Assembly: GCF_016679925.1 (NCBI RefSeq)
Contig: NZ_JAEQBW010000004.1
Location: 62,001 to 126,000 of the forward strand
From: Marivirga aurantiaca
GTDB lineage: Bacteria > Bacteroidota > Bacteroidia > Cytophagales > Cyclobacteriaceae
Reading direction: 5' to 3'
DNA: 64,000 nt
Below the pieces are notes generated by a model. The model did not search any database. It saw only the letters and a program-made list of their open reading frames with translations, and was not told the origin of the DNA. The translations under genes were made by a program, and so were the position numbers. Below are positions 50,682-59,269 of this stretch, in pieces (position 1 is the first letter of the stretch; every line of letters starts with the position of its first letter).

Positions 50682-51242
50682 CTATTTTGTGTAATTCGCT
50701 TTAAAATTAATGGTGATTTTATCACCGGTTTTGATGGTGCCAAACACAGCGGTTGGTGGATCAATATTAAAATGACTCATATTGAAGCTGACATTTCCGC
50801 TAAACACTACTCCATTGGTTACATCGGTTGTTACTTTCATGTTCACCACTTTTGTTACCCCGGCAATTGTAAGGCTACCTTTGGTCATTAAAACCTGTTT
50901 GCCTTCTGCTTTTTCCTTGCTTTCAATAGAGTTCAATTGATAGCTAATGTAGGGATGGGACTTTTCTTTCAGTGCTTTATAAGTATTGTCATCCATACCT
51001 GATTTCCCACTTTTCAAACTTTTCACCGGCACTTTAAAAGAGAGGTTTTTAATGTCACCGATATTATTGCCTTCCAGTACAATTTCTGCTTTGCCGTCAA
51101 ACTCTTCTGCTATAATAGTCCAGTCATGAACCGAAGAAGTTCCATCTACAGTCAGTTCTGTCTGCCCTGGACTTAATGTAAATGTCTGTGCCTGTGCAAA
51201 GGGCATGGTGACGATAAATAAGAATAAGATTAGATTTTTCAT
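50682..51242 (-). CDS. YceI-family protein (periplasmic)
   Basis: A 186-aa protein with signal peptide (to FAQAQ) and a full YceI domain: SPGQTELTVDGTSSVHDWTI, the LSFKVPVKSLKSGKSGMDDNTYKALK segment with KSHPYISY, LTIAGVTKVVNMKVT and the final strand GDKITINFKANYT. YceI members bind isoprenoid quinone-like ligands in a lipocalin-type barrel. It is the first gene of the minus-strand YceI-porin-YceI order, 34 bp before the porin-like gene, which it probably shares a transcript with. Confidence 0.93.
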   Translation of the reverse strand: MKNLILFLFIVTMPFAQAQTFTLSPGQTELTVDGTSSVHDWTIIAEEFDGKAEIVLEGNNIGDIKNLSFKVPVKSLKSGKSGMDDNTYKALKEKSHPYISYQLNSIESKEKAEGKQVLMTKGSLTIAGVTKVVNMKVTTDVTNGVVFSGNVSFNMSHFNIDPPTAVFGTIKTGDKITINFKANYTK

Positions 51243-51494
51243 GGTATTTGTATTTAAAATTTATTGTTCTTTTGGCCTCTCCTTAGTCTACGCTTCTATT
51301 TCCAATTAGATGCCGTAACTTTTTGTGCCTTTATTATGATGTAAAGGTCAGTGATAGAAGTTGCCCATTTCATGACATTTGTCATGTAAAAAGGATGATT
51401 AATTACGAATTAAACTGGAACAGGCGGGCTACAGTTTTGCCGGAATTCAGCAGCTTGCCCGCCCTCGTGTTGTGTTTTTTCCCAGGTGAGCGAG

Positions 51495-51580
51495 CAATGT
51501 CGTTAAGGTAAGATAATCTTCCTTCTCCCTTTGGAGAAGGATAAAAGGGTGAGGTTTTAGTTTAAAGCTTAACGACATTG
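51495..51580. repeat. nested inverted-repeat element, MITE-like
   Basis: Outer perfect 13-bp arms CAATGTCGTTAAG (51495-51507) and CTTAACGACATTG (51568-51580). Inside lies a 9-bp hairpin TCCTTCTCC / GGAGAAGGA with loop CTTT (51520-51541). The nested design resembles a non-autonomous palindromic element. Confidence 0.6.
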
Positions 51581-51650
51581 AGCAAGCTAAATACAGTTTT
51601 CTAAGTATCCTGATTGTTTATTTTAAGGTAAAAGTTAATTTCCGTAACGC

Positions 51651-51690
51651 ACTTGTGGGGACACAAGTTCTGGCGGTCGGTGTGCCAGGT
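51651..51690. repeat. REP-like palindromic element, diverged copy
   Basis: Palindrome ACTTGTG / CACAAGT with loop GGGA (51651-51668), followed by TTCTGGCGGTCGGTGTGCC. Both the palindrome and the following GGCG segment correspond to the copy at 51856-51893 with several substitutions. Confidence 0.5.
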
Positions 51691-51855
51691 ATTGTCGGTA
51701 GGCCCTTCAGCAAACCTTATTCACTGGAAATTTTAGAAACATCTAATGAGTTGTGTCGATTTTAAAGCCAACTAACCTACCATGCCCGCCCTCGTTTTGT
51801 GTCTCCACTAACGAGCCTGGATCTGGTTTTCAAAATATACCTCATCCATTAGCAG

Positions 51856-51893
51856 AAAGTTTGTGAGGACACAAACTTTGGCGACTGTGGTGC
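51856..51893. repeat. REP-like palindromic element, copy 2
   Basis: Perfect palindrome AAAGTTTGTG / CACAAACTTT with loop AGGA, followed by GGCGACTGTGGTGC. In inverted orientation it matches copy 1 at 3617-3648 over the stem, loop and the outer GGC-ACTG flank. Confidence 0.65.
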
Positions 51894-51959
51894 AAATAGG
51901 CAGGGAGCAGGAAATAGTTGTTATTCAAACTACAATAATCAGAAAAGGGAGCGCACAAA

Positions 51960-51990
51960 AAAAAGTCGGTTTTTTGAAAGCCGACTTTTT
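51960..51990. terminator. terminator of the aspartokinase gene
   Basis: A 10-bp inverted repeat AAAAAGTCGG / CCGACTTTTT with an 11-nt loop containing a T-run, 24 bp after the aspartokinase stop on the minus strand. Confidence 0.75.
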
Positions 51991-52013
51991 ACTTTTTAAA
52001 TTTTCTATAGATT

Positions 52014-53333
52014 CTAAAATACTCCCGCATTCAAATTCTTTAGCGCTTCTTTCTTATATTTTGAATCCACTACTACAGAGATGTTATGTCGGCTGCCACC
52101 GTAAGAGATCATCCTTACCGGCACCTCTTGCAAGGCATTAAAAATTTTGCTGACCATCCCGGTTCTTTCTGCCACCATATTTCCTACTATGCAAATAATA
52201 CTTTGTTCTCTGTCAACTTCCACCTCCCCAAAAGGGCGCAACTCACTTAAAATACTATCTAAATAATATACATTATCAATGGTAACAGAAATAGCTACTT
52301 CCGAGGTGGTAATTACATCAATTGGAGTTTTATATTTTTCAAAAATTTCAAAAACCCTGCGTAAAAATCCATAGGCCATAAGCATACGTAAGGATTTTAC
52401 TTTGATGGCCACTATGCCATCTTTGGCGGCTATGGCTTTAATGCCTTCGCCAATGATGTTTTTACTATCGATGAGTGTTCCGGCTGCTTCAGGTTTCATG
52501 GTGTTTTTTAAGCGTACCGGAATGTTTTTCCGTTGAGCAGGTCTGATGCAGGATGGATGCAGGATTTTTGCTCCGAAATAAGCCAATTCAGCAGCCTCAT
52601 CAAAAGAAAGCTCAGGAATACTAAAAGTGTTTTCCACTACGCGTGGATCATTATTATGCATACCATCTATATCGGTCCATATTTGGATCTCATCGGCATG
52701 TAAAGCTGCACCTATTAATGAAGCAGTATAGTCACTTCCCCCACGCTGTAAATTGTCTATATTGCCTTCAATATTTCTGCAAATATATCCTTGGGTAATA
52801 ATGAGGTTGGTATCGGCAGGCTGTTTGACCAAAATATCGGACAGCTCTTTGTTAATAAATGCTTCATCAGGCTCACCGAAAATATCGGTCCTCACAAAAT
52901 CTAGGGCATTAATCAAGGCACTGTTGAGTTGGTGTTCCTCCAAGTGTAAATGGAATAATTGGGTAGACATCAATTCTCCCTGAGCTAAAAGCTCTTTATC
53001 CATCAGATTAGTAAATTTTTCTGTTAAGCACCTTTTTAGAAAGTCCTGGCTTTTGGTTACAGCCTTTTCTGCTTGTTTTTTATAATTATCAGACTGATAT
53101 AAATCGTCAATAAATTGCGCATATTTATTGGCCAGCTGATCCACTACTCTTTGAGCTGCTTCAATGTCATTTCTTCTCAAGCGCTCACCAATTTCTACCA
53201 AGCTATTGGTTACTCCACCGAGAGCTGAAAGCACTACCAATTTCTTTTGTCCGTCTTTAGTGATGATTTCACGGATTTGGTTCATTCCCTCAGGAGTACC
53301 TACGGATGTACCTCCAAATTTTACTACAATCAT
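52014..53333 (-). CDS. lysC: aspartate kinase (monofunctional)
   Basis: A 439-aa aspartokinase phosphorylating aspartate to aspartyl-4-phosphate, first step toward lysine, threonine and methionine. The start MIVVKFGGTSVGTPEGM, LSALGGVTNSLV, the kinase segment RGGSDYTASLIGAAL and ILHPSCIRPAQRKNIPVRLKNT are canonical. The C-terminal part has ACT-type regulatory sequence (GIVAIKVKSLRMLMAYGFLRRVFEIFEKYKTPIDVITTSE). There is no homoserine dehydrogenase domain. It overlaps the ribH stop by 4 bp, so it is translationally coupled to riboflavin synthesis. The choice of symbol among paralogues is by type only. Confidence 0.95.
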   Translation of the reverse strand: MIVVKFGGTSVGTPEGMNQIREIITKDGQKKLVVLSALGGVTNSLVEIGERLRRNDIEAAQRVVDQLANKYAQFIDDLYQSDNYKKQAEKAVTKSQDFLKRCLTEKFTNLMDKELLAQGELMSTQLFHLHLEEHQLNSALINALDFVRTDIFGEPDEAFINKELSDILVKQPADTNLIITQGYICRNIEGNIDNLQRGGSDYTASLIGAALHADEIQIWTDIDGMHNNDPRVVENTFSIPELSFDEAAELAYFGAKILHPSCIRPAQRKNIPVRLKNTMKPEAAGTLIDSKNIIGEGIKAIAAKDGIVAIKVKSLRMLMAYGFLRRVFEIFEKYKTPIDVITTSEVAISVTIDNVYYLDSILSELRPFGEVEVDREQSIICIVGNMVAERTGMVSKIFNALQEVPVRMISYGGSRHNISVVVDSKYKKEALKNLNAGVF

Positions 53334-53818
53334 AACTGTTCTGCTAATCCTAACATTTTAATAGCGGTAATCGCTGCTTCATCTCCCTTGTTACCGTGTT
53401 TTCCTCCGGCTCTGTCCAAAGCTTGTTGTTGTGTGTTGGGGGTTAAAACCCCAAAAATTACCGGTTTGTTATATTTTAGGGAAACATTGGTAATACCATG
53501 TGCTACAGCATCGCAAATAAAATCAAAATGTTTTGTTTCTCCCTGGATTACACAACCCAGGCAAATCACTGCATCAATTTCTTTTTTGGCAGCCAGCCAT
53601 TGTGCTGCCATGGAAAGCTCGAAACTTCCGGGCACATAATGTTTAATGATGTTTTCCTTTTGGGCACCTTGGTCTATCAAGGTTTGGTAAGCACCACTAA
53701 AAAGGGATTCTGTTACTTCTTCATTCCATTCAGATACAATCACTGCAAATTTCTTTTTGCCTATGTTGGAAATGTTTTTTGCCGAGTGATCACTAAGGTT
53801 TTTAAGCTTTGTTGCCAT
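53330..53818 (-). CDS. ribH: 6,7-dimethyl-8-ribityllumazine synthase
   Basis: A 162-aa lumazine synthase joining 5-amino-6-ribitylaminouracil with dihydroxybutanone phosphate in riboflavin synthesis. It has FAVIVSEWNEEVTESLFSGAYQTLIDQG, VPGSFELSMAAQWLA, VICLGCVIQGETKHFDFICDAVAHGI (with the active-site loop) and VIFGVLTPNTQQQALDRAGG. The length matches the pentamer/icosahedral subunit. Its stop overlaps the aspartokinase start by 4 bp. No other rib gene is near. Confidence 0.97.
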   Translation of the reverse strand: MATKLKNLSDHSAKNISNIGKKKFAVIVSEWNEEVTESLFSGAYQTLIDQGAQKENIIKHYVPGSFELSMAAQWLAAKKEIDAVICLGCVIQGETKHFDFICDAVAHGITNVSLKYNKPVIFGVLTPNTQQQALDRAGGKHGNKGDEAAITAIKMLGLAEQL

Positions 53819-53865
53819 GGTTTATATTTATTAGCTGAGGTTTTTATTTATCATCAATAAAACAA

Positions 53866-53898
53866 AAAAGGGATAAGTTTTATCAACCTATCCCTTTT
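53866..53898 (-). terminator. terminator after the 231-aa TPR protein gene
   Basis: Inverted repeat AAAAGGGATA / TATCCCTTTT with a 13-nt loop. It lies 25 bp downstream of the TPR gene stop and before ribH, both on the minus strand. Confidence 0.7.
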
Positions 53899-53923
53899 AG
53901 CATTTTATTATTTGAAGTGTCTA

Positions 53924-54619
53924 TTATTTTTTTGCTTCTAATAAGGACAGGTATTTTTTTGCTTCTGAAACTTCCTCTGATTTGCTGAAGTCCTTTATAA
54001 TCTGTTTATAGCTATCCTTAGCTTTTTCTGTATCATTAGCCTTTTCGTAAGCTAAGCCTTGTTTAAGTAAATAAATAGGGCTGAATTCCTCTGTGCTGTT
54101 TGTGGAAGCTGCTTTTCCATAATGGTCAGCTGCTTTAGAATAATTTCCTAATTCAAGATAAGCATCACCAATTAGAGCGTAAGCCCTTGATTGAACCAAA
54201 AGGTCATCCGCACTAAAATCTTCTAAATGATCAATGGCTTTTTGGAATTCACCTTGTTGTAAGTAAATGCTTCCAATATAAAAAGAAGATAAATTACCCG
54301 CTTTTGTTGCTCCGAAATCTTCTAAAAGATCCATAAAGCCTAAATTATTACCATCACCATTAAGTGCTAAATCGAACTCACCATTTTCATACCAATAAAC
54401 AGCTTGAAACATTTCCTTCTGAGCCAACTCATTTTGGTTGTCCATGTAGTATTTGTAGCCAAAAAATGCAACGATTATGATTGCGATTAAGCCACCAACA
54501 CCTAATACCACTTTTTTGTTGTTTTCTATGAACTGCTCTGTTTTAGAGAGTTGTTGAGCAAGGACTTCAGGATTCTCGTAAAACTCCGTTCCTTTTTCCT
54601 TTCCTTTATTTTTTGCCAT
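53924..54619 (-). CDS. membrane-anchored TPR protein
   Basis: A 231-aa protein with a cytoplasmic N-terminus (KGTEFYENPEVLAQQLSKTEQFIENNKK), one membrane helix near residues 40-58 (VVLGVGGLIAIIIVAFFGYKYYM) and TPR helices to the end (ALIGDAYLELGNYSKAADHYGKAA, KQGLAYEKANDTEKAKDSYKQIIKDF). The arrangement is like the YfgM/BamB-partner type periplasmic TPR protein with a single N-terminal anchor. A chaperone-like envelope role is possible by analogy only. It sits upstream of ribH on the same strand. Confidence 0.85.
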   Translation of the reverse strand: MAKNKGKEKGTEFYENPEVLAQQLSKTEQFIENNKKVVLGVGGLIAIIIVAFFGYKYYMDNQNELAQKEMFQAVYWYENGEFDLALNGDGNNLGFMDLLEDFGATKAGNLSSFYIGSIYLQQGEFQKAIDHLEDFSADDLLVQSRAYALIGDAYLELGNYSKAADHYGKAASTNSTEEFSPIYLLKQGLAYEKANDTEKAKDSYKQIIKDFSKSEEVSEAKKYLSLLEAKK

Positions 54620-54852
54620 TGTAATTTATTTAAGACCGCAAAGCTATAAAAAAATGTGAATTAAAACCCAATGCTATCAACTTAATTGCTATTTATCTTA
54701 CAAACTCAATAAGTAAAGCCTCATTTTTCCATTCTTCTTACGGAAGGGAAAGCTTGAGGCGTTTAAATGATACTTTGGTGTTTATTTCTACTCTAAGACA
54801 CTAATAGTGAGAGAAGAACATTTTTGTTTAAAAATGGATCGACTAAATGTAA

Positions 54853-55872
54853 TTAATCAATTATAAACGGATAATCTTCCTGAGCATATACATCTTTGTA
54901 TACCTCATCTACAGACGGCCATTCTGACTCTTCAGAAAAATCAACCGCTTCTTTCACGATGTCCTTTACCTTTTTGTCAATTTTATTTAATTCGTCCTCA
55001 GTTGCATATTTCTTTTCAAGAATAGTAGCTCTTACCTGTTCTATAGGGTCTTTTGCCTTATATCCTTCTAATTCCTCCTTGGTTCTGTATTTTGCAGGGT
55101 CAGACATGGAATGGCCTTTATATCTGTAAGTTCTGAATTCCAATAAAGTAGGTCCTTCACCTTTTCTTGCTCTTTCAGCAGCTTCCGCCACAGCATTGTG
55201 TACATCTTCCACATTCATGGCATCCACAGCTTTAGAGGGCATATCGTATGCTTCACCCAAAGTATAAAGCTCTGTTACATTGGAAGTTCTTTTTACAGAA
55301 GTACCCATTGCATACCCATTGTTTTCAATAGCAAAAATAACAGGGATTTTATAGAACATGGCCATGTTCAAGGCTTCATGAAAAGCGCCTTGCCTTACAG
55401 CGCCATCGCCCATATAAGTGATACATAAATTATCTGTGCCTTTGTATTTTTCAGCGAATCCAATTCCTGCACCCAGGGGAACTTGTCCACCCACAATACC
55501 ATGTCCGCCAAAAAAGTGGTGTTCTTTGTCAAACATGTGCATAGATCCGCCTTTTCCTTTGGAAACACCGGTAGCTTTACCATATAATTCAGCCATTACT
55601 TTTTTCGGATCTGTTCCCAACCCAATTGGGTGTGCGTGGTCGCGATAAGCCGTTACGTATTTATCACCTTCTTTCAAGGCACTTACCGCACCGGCAACAC
55701 AAGCTTCCTGACCTATATATAAATGGCAAAATCCTTTGATTTTTTGCTGCCCGTATAACTGCCCGGCCTTCTCTTCAAATCTCCTCATTAAGGACATGGA
55801 TTCAAACCAGGTCATGTAGGTTTCCTTATCGAAACTCTTTTTAGTGGCAGTTTTTGTTTTTTTTGTAGCCAT
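54853..55872 (-). CDS. pdhA: pyruvate dehydrogenase E1 component, alpha subunit
   Basis: The 339-aa (from ATG 55872) E1 alpha subunit carries the thiamine-diphosphate site GDGAVRQGAFHEALNMAMFYKIPVIFAIENN and the early GGSMHMFDKEHHFFGGHGIVGG, with FCHLYIGQEACVAGAVSAL and TYRYKGHSMSDPAKYRTKEE near the C-terminus. It pairs with an E1 beta subunit (not in the window) and decarboxylates pyruvate in the pyruvate dehydrogenase complex. The frame extends to 55911, but the ATG at 55872 begins MATKKTKTATKKSF, a more likely start. It is divergent from recF. Confidence 0.96.
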   Translation of the reverse strand: MATKKTKTATKKSFDKETYMTWFESMSLMRRFEEKAGQLYGQQKIKGFCHLYIGQEACVAGAVSALKEGDKYVTAYRDHAHPIGLGTDPKKVMAELYGKATGVSKGKGGSMHMFDKEHHFFGGHGIVGGQVPLGAGIGFAEKYKGTDNLCITYMGDGAVRQGAFHEALNMAMFYKIPVIFAIENNGYAMGTSVKRTSNVTELYTLGEAYDMPSKAVDAMNVEDVHNAVAEAAERARKGEGPTLLEFRTYRYKGHSMSDPAKYRTKEELEGYKAKDPIEQVRATILEKKYATEDELNKIDKKVKDIVKEAVDFSEESEWPSVDEVYKDVYAQEDYPFIID

Positions 55873-55982
55873 ATTGCTTTTTTCTTTTTGTCTTTCCTTC
55901 TCCCATGCCACAGGAAAAGCATAACTTTGTTATTCCTGAAGCCGGGATGCGAAAATAACGAAAAAACCCACAACTAAGAAAA

Positions 55983-57095
55983 ATGAAGCTTCAAAATATC
56001 CGTCTTATTCAATTCAAAAATTATTCGAAGTCGGATTTTGAGTTTGTGGAAGGAATAAATTGCCTTTTAGGTAAAAATGGAGTGGGTAAGACCAATATAT
56101 TGGACGCTATTCATTATTTGGCGTTTACCAAAAGTGCATTCAATTCGGTAGACAAAGACAATATTCTTCACAACGAGAAATTCTTTTCCATAAAAGCCCA
56201 ATTCCAAAAGGATGGAAAGAAAGTGGATATGCTTTGTGCTGTGCAATTGGGGGAAAAGAAAATGATTAGGTGGGAGGGAAAAGAATATGAAAGGTTAAGC
56301 GACCATATCGGGAAATTACCATTGGTGATGATCATACCTCAGGATACCGATATTGTAAGGGAAGCCAGCGAAATGAGGAGAAAGTTTTTTGATAATCTAT
56401 TGTGTCAGGTCGATCAGAAATATTTACAGCTTTTGGTGAAATACAATCATTTGCTTAAGCAAAGAAATGCTTTATTGAAAAGCCTGGGGGAACAAAATCG
56501 TTTTGAAATTTCCAGAATCGAACCATATGACGAATTAATGATTCCTTTGGCTATTGAAATTGCGGAGTGCAGGAAGCAACTAATGAAGCAATTTCTCCCC
56601 GTTTTTAGTACATACTATAAGGATTTATCTGATGGCAGAGAGGATGTTGACATCATCTATCAAACCACAGTGGATAACAATTTCGCAGAAATTTTTAAAA
56701 GCCGCAGGCAGAAGGATTTTCAGCAAGGCCGTACTACTCTCGGAGCCCATCGTGATGATTTTTTATTTACCATTGATGCTTATCCTCTGAAAAAATTTGG
56801 TTCGCAAGGTCAGCAGAAATCTTTTGTGATTGCATTGAAGTTAGCTCAATTTGAATTGCTACATTTAGCTAAATCCCAAAAGCCACTTTTACTTTTGGAT
56901 GATATTTTCGATAAATTAGATGATAAAAGAATTGCTTATTTATTGAAAATGATGGCTGATGGCCGATTTGGGCAGATTTTCCTTACAGATGCGAGGCCGG
57001 AACGCAGCAGGAATTACCTGGATGCACTGGAAATTGAAAAGAAGTATTTTCAGTTGAATGATAATAAAGATATTACAACAGATGAATCAATATAA
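55983..57095 (+). CDS. recF: DNA replication and repair protein RecF
   Basis: The 370-aa RecF has an N-terminal ABC-type ATPase with Walker A GKNGVGKTNI near residue 32, a central helical arm region and the C-terminal motifs SQGQQKSFVIALKLAQ (signature) and LLLDDIFDKLDDKRI (Walker B/D-loop). RecF loads RecA at gaps with RecO and RecR. It opens 72 bp after pdhA's divergent start in a small shared region. It overlaps the following DUF721 gene by 14 or 38 bp depending on start, as usual for this pair in Bacteroidota. Confidence 0.97.
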   Translation: MKLQNIRLIQFKNYSKSDFEFVEGINCLLGKNGVGKTNILDAIHYLAFTKSAFNSVDKDNILHNEKFFSIKAQFQKDGKKVDMLCAVQLGEKKMIRWEGKEYERLSDHIGKLPLVMIIPQDTDIVREASEMRRKFFDNLLCQVDQKYLQLLVKYNHLLKQRNALLKSLGEQNRFEISRIEPYDELMIPLAIEIAECRKQLMKQFLPVFSTYYKDLSDGREDVDIIYQTTVDNNFAEIFKSRRQKDFQQGRTTLGAHRDDFLFTIDAYPLKKFGSQGQQKSFVIALKLAQFELLHLAKSQKPLLLLDDIFDKLDDKRIAYLLKMMADGRFGQIFLTDARPERSRNYLDALEIEKKYFQLNDNKDITTDESI

Positions 57096-57408
57096 GAAAA
57101 AGCCACATGCCGCCAGTATCCGTAAATCAGAAGCCACTCCTTTGGGGGATGTGATCAAGGATATGATTGATGCCTATCATTTGAACAAGAAGTTCGATCA
57201 GACTACTGTGATTAACCTATGGCCCAAATTGATGGGCAATACTATTGCCAGCCGTACCAAGGGCATTTTTATGAAGGATGATAAACTGTTTATCAATGTT
57301 GAATCGAGCCCATTGAAACAGGAATTACATATGAACAAAGGGAAAATAATTGCTCTTTTCGAGGCAGAACTGGGCAAGAAAGTAATAAAGGAAGTGATTT
57401 TATTGTAA
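57082..57408 (+). CDS. DUF721/DciA-like protein
   Basis: Taking the ATG at 57082 (an ATG at 57058 is also open), the protein is 108 aa: ATPLGDVIKDMIDAYHLNKKFDQTTVINLWPKLMGNTIASRTKGIFMKDDKLFINVESSPLKQELHMNKGKIIALF is a standard DUF721 domain. In other bacteria this family (DciA) helps load the replicative helicase DnaB. The overlap with recF puts it in one transcript with a recombination gene, consistent with a replication-repair role. The exact start is not certain. Confidence 0.85.
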   Translation: MNQYKKKPHAASIRKSEATPLGDVIKDMIDAYHLNKKFDQTTVINLWPKLMGNTIASRTKGIFMKDDKLFINVESSPLKQELHMNKGKIIALFEAELGKKVIKEVILL

Positions 57409-57452
57409 GAAATAGTAGATAAATTTTAATACGCTGTAATTCAAAATAAATT

Positions 57453-57481
57453 ACACCGGCATCAGTGAATGAAGCCGGTGT
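57453..57481. terminator. bidirectional terminator between DUF721 and DUF1573 genes
   Basis: Perfect 8-bp arms ACACCGGC / GCCGGTGT with a 13-nt loop, flanked by A- and T-rich sequence. It lies between the convergent genes. Confidence 0.65.
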
Positions 57482-57489
57482 GTGGAAAA

Positions 57490-57879
57490 TTATTTCACCA
57501 CTCCTTTTATCTGTAGTGTAATGGCTTCTTCCCCTGCAGTAGTGAAAACCTGAATGGTTTTCTGAAACGGACCTGATTGCTTGGCAGTATACTTTGCAGA
57601 AACATAGCCCTTTTCTCCTGAAAGAATTTCACCTGTTGTATGCTCTGTTACTGTGCATCCGCAGGAAGCTTTCGTTCTCACAATTTTGATGGTCTCATCA
57701 TGTTGGTTGGTAAAAACAAATTGTTTGGTAACGGCATCCCCTTTTTCCAATTCCCCTAAATCAATTGTTTTGGTTTCCCATACAATTACTTCTGTTCGGT
57801 TGTCACTGTACTTGAACGAGCTAAATGCGATCAATACAACTAATAATACTCCTGTAATTTTCATTAAATTTTTCATCAT
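57490..57879 (-). CDS. DUF1573 exported protein
   Basis: A 129-aa protein with an N-terminal signal (MMKNLMKITGVLLVVLIAFSSF) and a single DUF1573 Ig-like domain: EKGDAVTKQFVFTNQHDETIKIVRTKASCGCTVTEHTTGEILSGEKGYVSAKYTAKQ, with the conserved C-G-C cysteine pair, and a final strand ITLQIKGVV. Many Bacteroidota encode several copies. The function is not established. It is convergent with DUF721 and divergent from the two-component system. Confidence 0.93.
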   Translation of the reverse strand: MMKNLMKITGVLLVVLIAFSSFKYSDNRTEVIVWETKTIDLGELEKGDAVTKQFVFTNQHDETIKIVRTKASCGCTVTEHTTGEILSGEKGYVSAKYTAKQSGPFQKTIQVFTTAGEEAITLQIKGVVK

Positions 57880-58006
57880 TTTTTATTTTTAGTGAGCATC
57901 AAAATTGCTTTATTCTTTCATGGATTGCTGTTAATGAAATGACAACATTTGTTAACGAGTTGTTAAAAAGTATAAAATCAATTTTTCATCATGTATATTT
58001 ATCTGT

Positions 58007-59269
58007 ATGCAAGGGAAAATCATCTCCAGAATTATTATTCTTGGAACAATTGCTCTCATAGGTATGCTGATAGTACAAAGCATTTGGCTGTCGAGAAGTC
58101 TTGATAGCAGGAAAAGGCAGTTTACTCAAAATGTACAGGCGGCATTGAGGGCTACAAGTGAGGCCATCATAAGTTCTAATGAGGCAAATTCAAAACAAAT
58201 GCATCCGGTTGAGCAACTTTCTAGCAATTATTTTGTGGTAATGATCAATGGGGCCATTCAGCCGGAAACACTTAAAACACTTTTAATAAGGGAATTGACA
58301 TTAAGGAATGTAAACCTTGATTTTGAATTTAGCATCTACGATTGTTCTAACGAAAAACTTGTGTTTGGAAATTATATCAGCAATGAGGCAAAGCAAAAGC
58401 TGGGAACGGAATTCCCCGAGATTAATAAAGATGATTATTATTTCAGCGTGCTTTTCCCAAGCATTTCTTTTCAGTTAATTCAGGAAATGCAGATTTGGGT
58501 TATTTCCATCATTATTTTACTAATTATCGTCATCATCTTTTCCTATACAGTTTACGCCCTTTTTAAACAAAAACGCCTGTCGGAAATTCAAAAAGATTTT
58601 ATTAACAATATGACTCATGAATTTAAAACTCCGCTGACAGCCATTTCAGTTTGTGCAGAGGTGATTTCGGATAAAAACATTTTGAATGATCAGGAGAGAC
58701 TATGGCAATATACATCCATCATTCACAAAGAAGCGGAAAGGTTGGCGGGTCATGTACAAAAGTTGTTGCAGGCTTCTAAAATTGAGCAGAAAGTAGTCCA
58801 ATTGAATATTTCAGAGGTGGAGGTTTCCAGCCTTATAAATGAGTGTATTGAGCAATTGAAGCCAGTATTTGAGAAAGCGGGAGGAAGGGTCACTTTTACT
58901 GAAAACTTAAAGGGGCTTAAATTGAGAACTGATGCCTTTCACCTGGGCAACATGATTTATAATCTGTTGGACAATGCTATTAAATATGGGGGAGATCCTG
59001 CGCTTATTGAAATAAATTCAGCAACCAATGGAAATGAGGTGCAAATAAGTATTTCCGATAATGGAGGAGGAATTCTTAAAAAACAGCAGCAAAATATTTT
59101 TGAGCGCTTTTTCAGAGTTACATCCGGGGACATACATGATGTAAAGGGCTTTGGTTTAGGCCTGTTTTATGTAAAACAGATGAGCAAAGTCTTAAAAGGA
59201 GATGTATTTATTCAAAAATCTGATGAGTCAGGCAGTATTTTCATTTTAAAATTAGCGAATTATGAGTAA
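58007..59269 (+). CDS. sensor histidine kinase
   Basis: A 420-aa kinase with two membrane helices (about residues 5-22 and 166-187) flanking a periplasmic sensor of about 140 residues, then HisKA with H204 in FINNMTHEFKTPLTAISV and a HATPase_c domain with N, G1 and G2 boxes (NMIYNLLDNAIKYGG, ISISDNGGGI, GFGLGLFYVKQM). It phosphorylates the response regulator encoded directly downstream (8-bp overlap). The signal is unknown; the sensor region has no PAS or HAMP domain that I can see. Confidence 0.95.
   Translation: MQGKIISRIIILGTIALIGMLIVQSIWLSRSLDSRKRQFTQNVQAALRATSEAIISSNEANSKQMHPVEQLSSNYFVVMINGAIQPETLKTLLIRELTLRNVNLDFEFSIYDCSNEKLVFGNYISNEAKQKLGTEFPEINKDDYYFSVLFPSISFQLIQEMQIWVISIIILLIIVIIFSYTVYALFKQKRLSEIQKDFINNMTHEFKTPLTAISVCAEVISDKNILNDQERLWQYTSIIHKEAERLAGHVQKLLQASKIEQKVVQLNISEVEVSSLINECIEQLKPVFEKAGGRVTFTENLKGLKLRTDAFHLGNMIYNLLDNAIKYGGDPALIEINSATNGNEVQISISDNGGGILKKQQQNIFERFFRVTSGDIHDVKGFGLGLFYVKQMSKVLKGDVFIQKSDESGSIFILKLANYE

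Larger units (their letters stand above)
51243..52013. other. repeat-rich intergenic region, no gene
   Basis: About 770 bases holding a nested inverted-repeat element (51495-51580), two REP-like palindromes (51651-51690 and 51856-51893), a 20-bp near-direct repeat (51456-51475 and 51783-51802) and a terminator (51960-51990). Short ORFs here have atypical composition. This is the most repeat-dense stretch of the window. Confidence 0.6.

Noticed and set aside
51863-52141. 92-aa plus-strand ORF running from the REP element into aspartokinase
   Set aside because: It starts in the palindrome, crosses the terminator and is antisense to the aspartokinase C-terminus.
53498-53860. 120-aa ORF opposite ribH
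   Set aside because: The ribH frame has every conserved lumazine synthase motif; this ORF does not.
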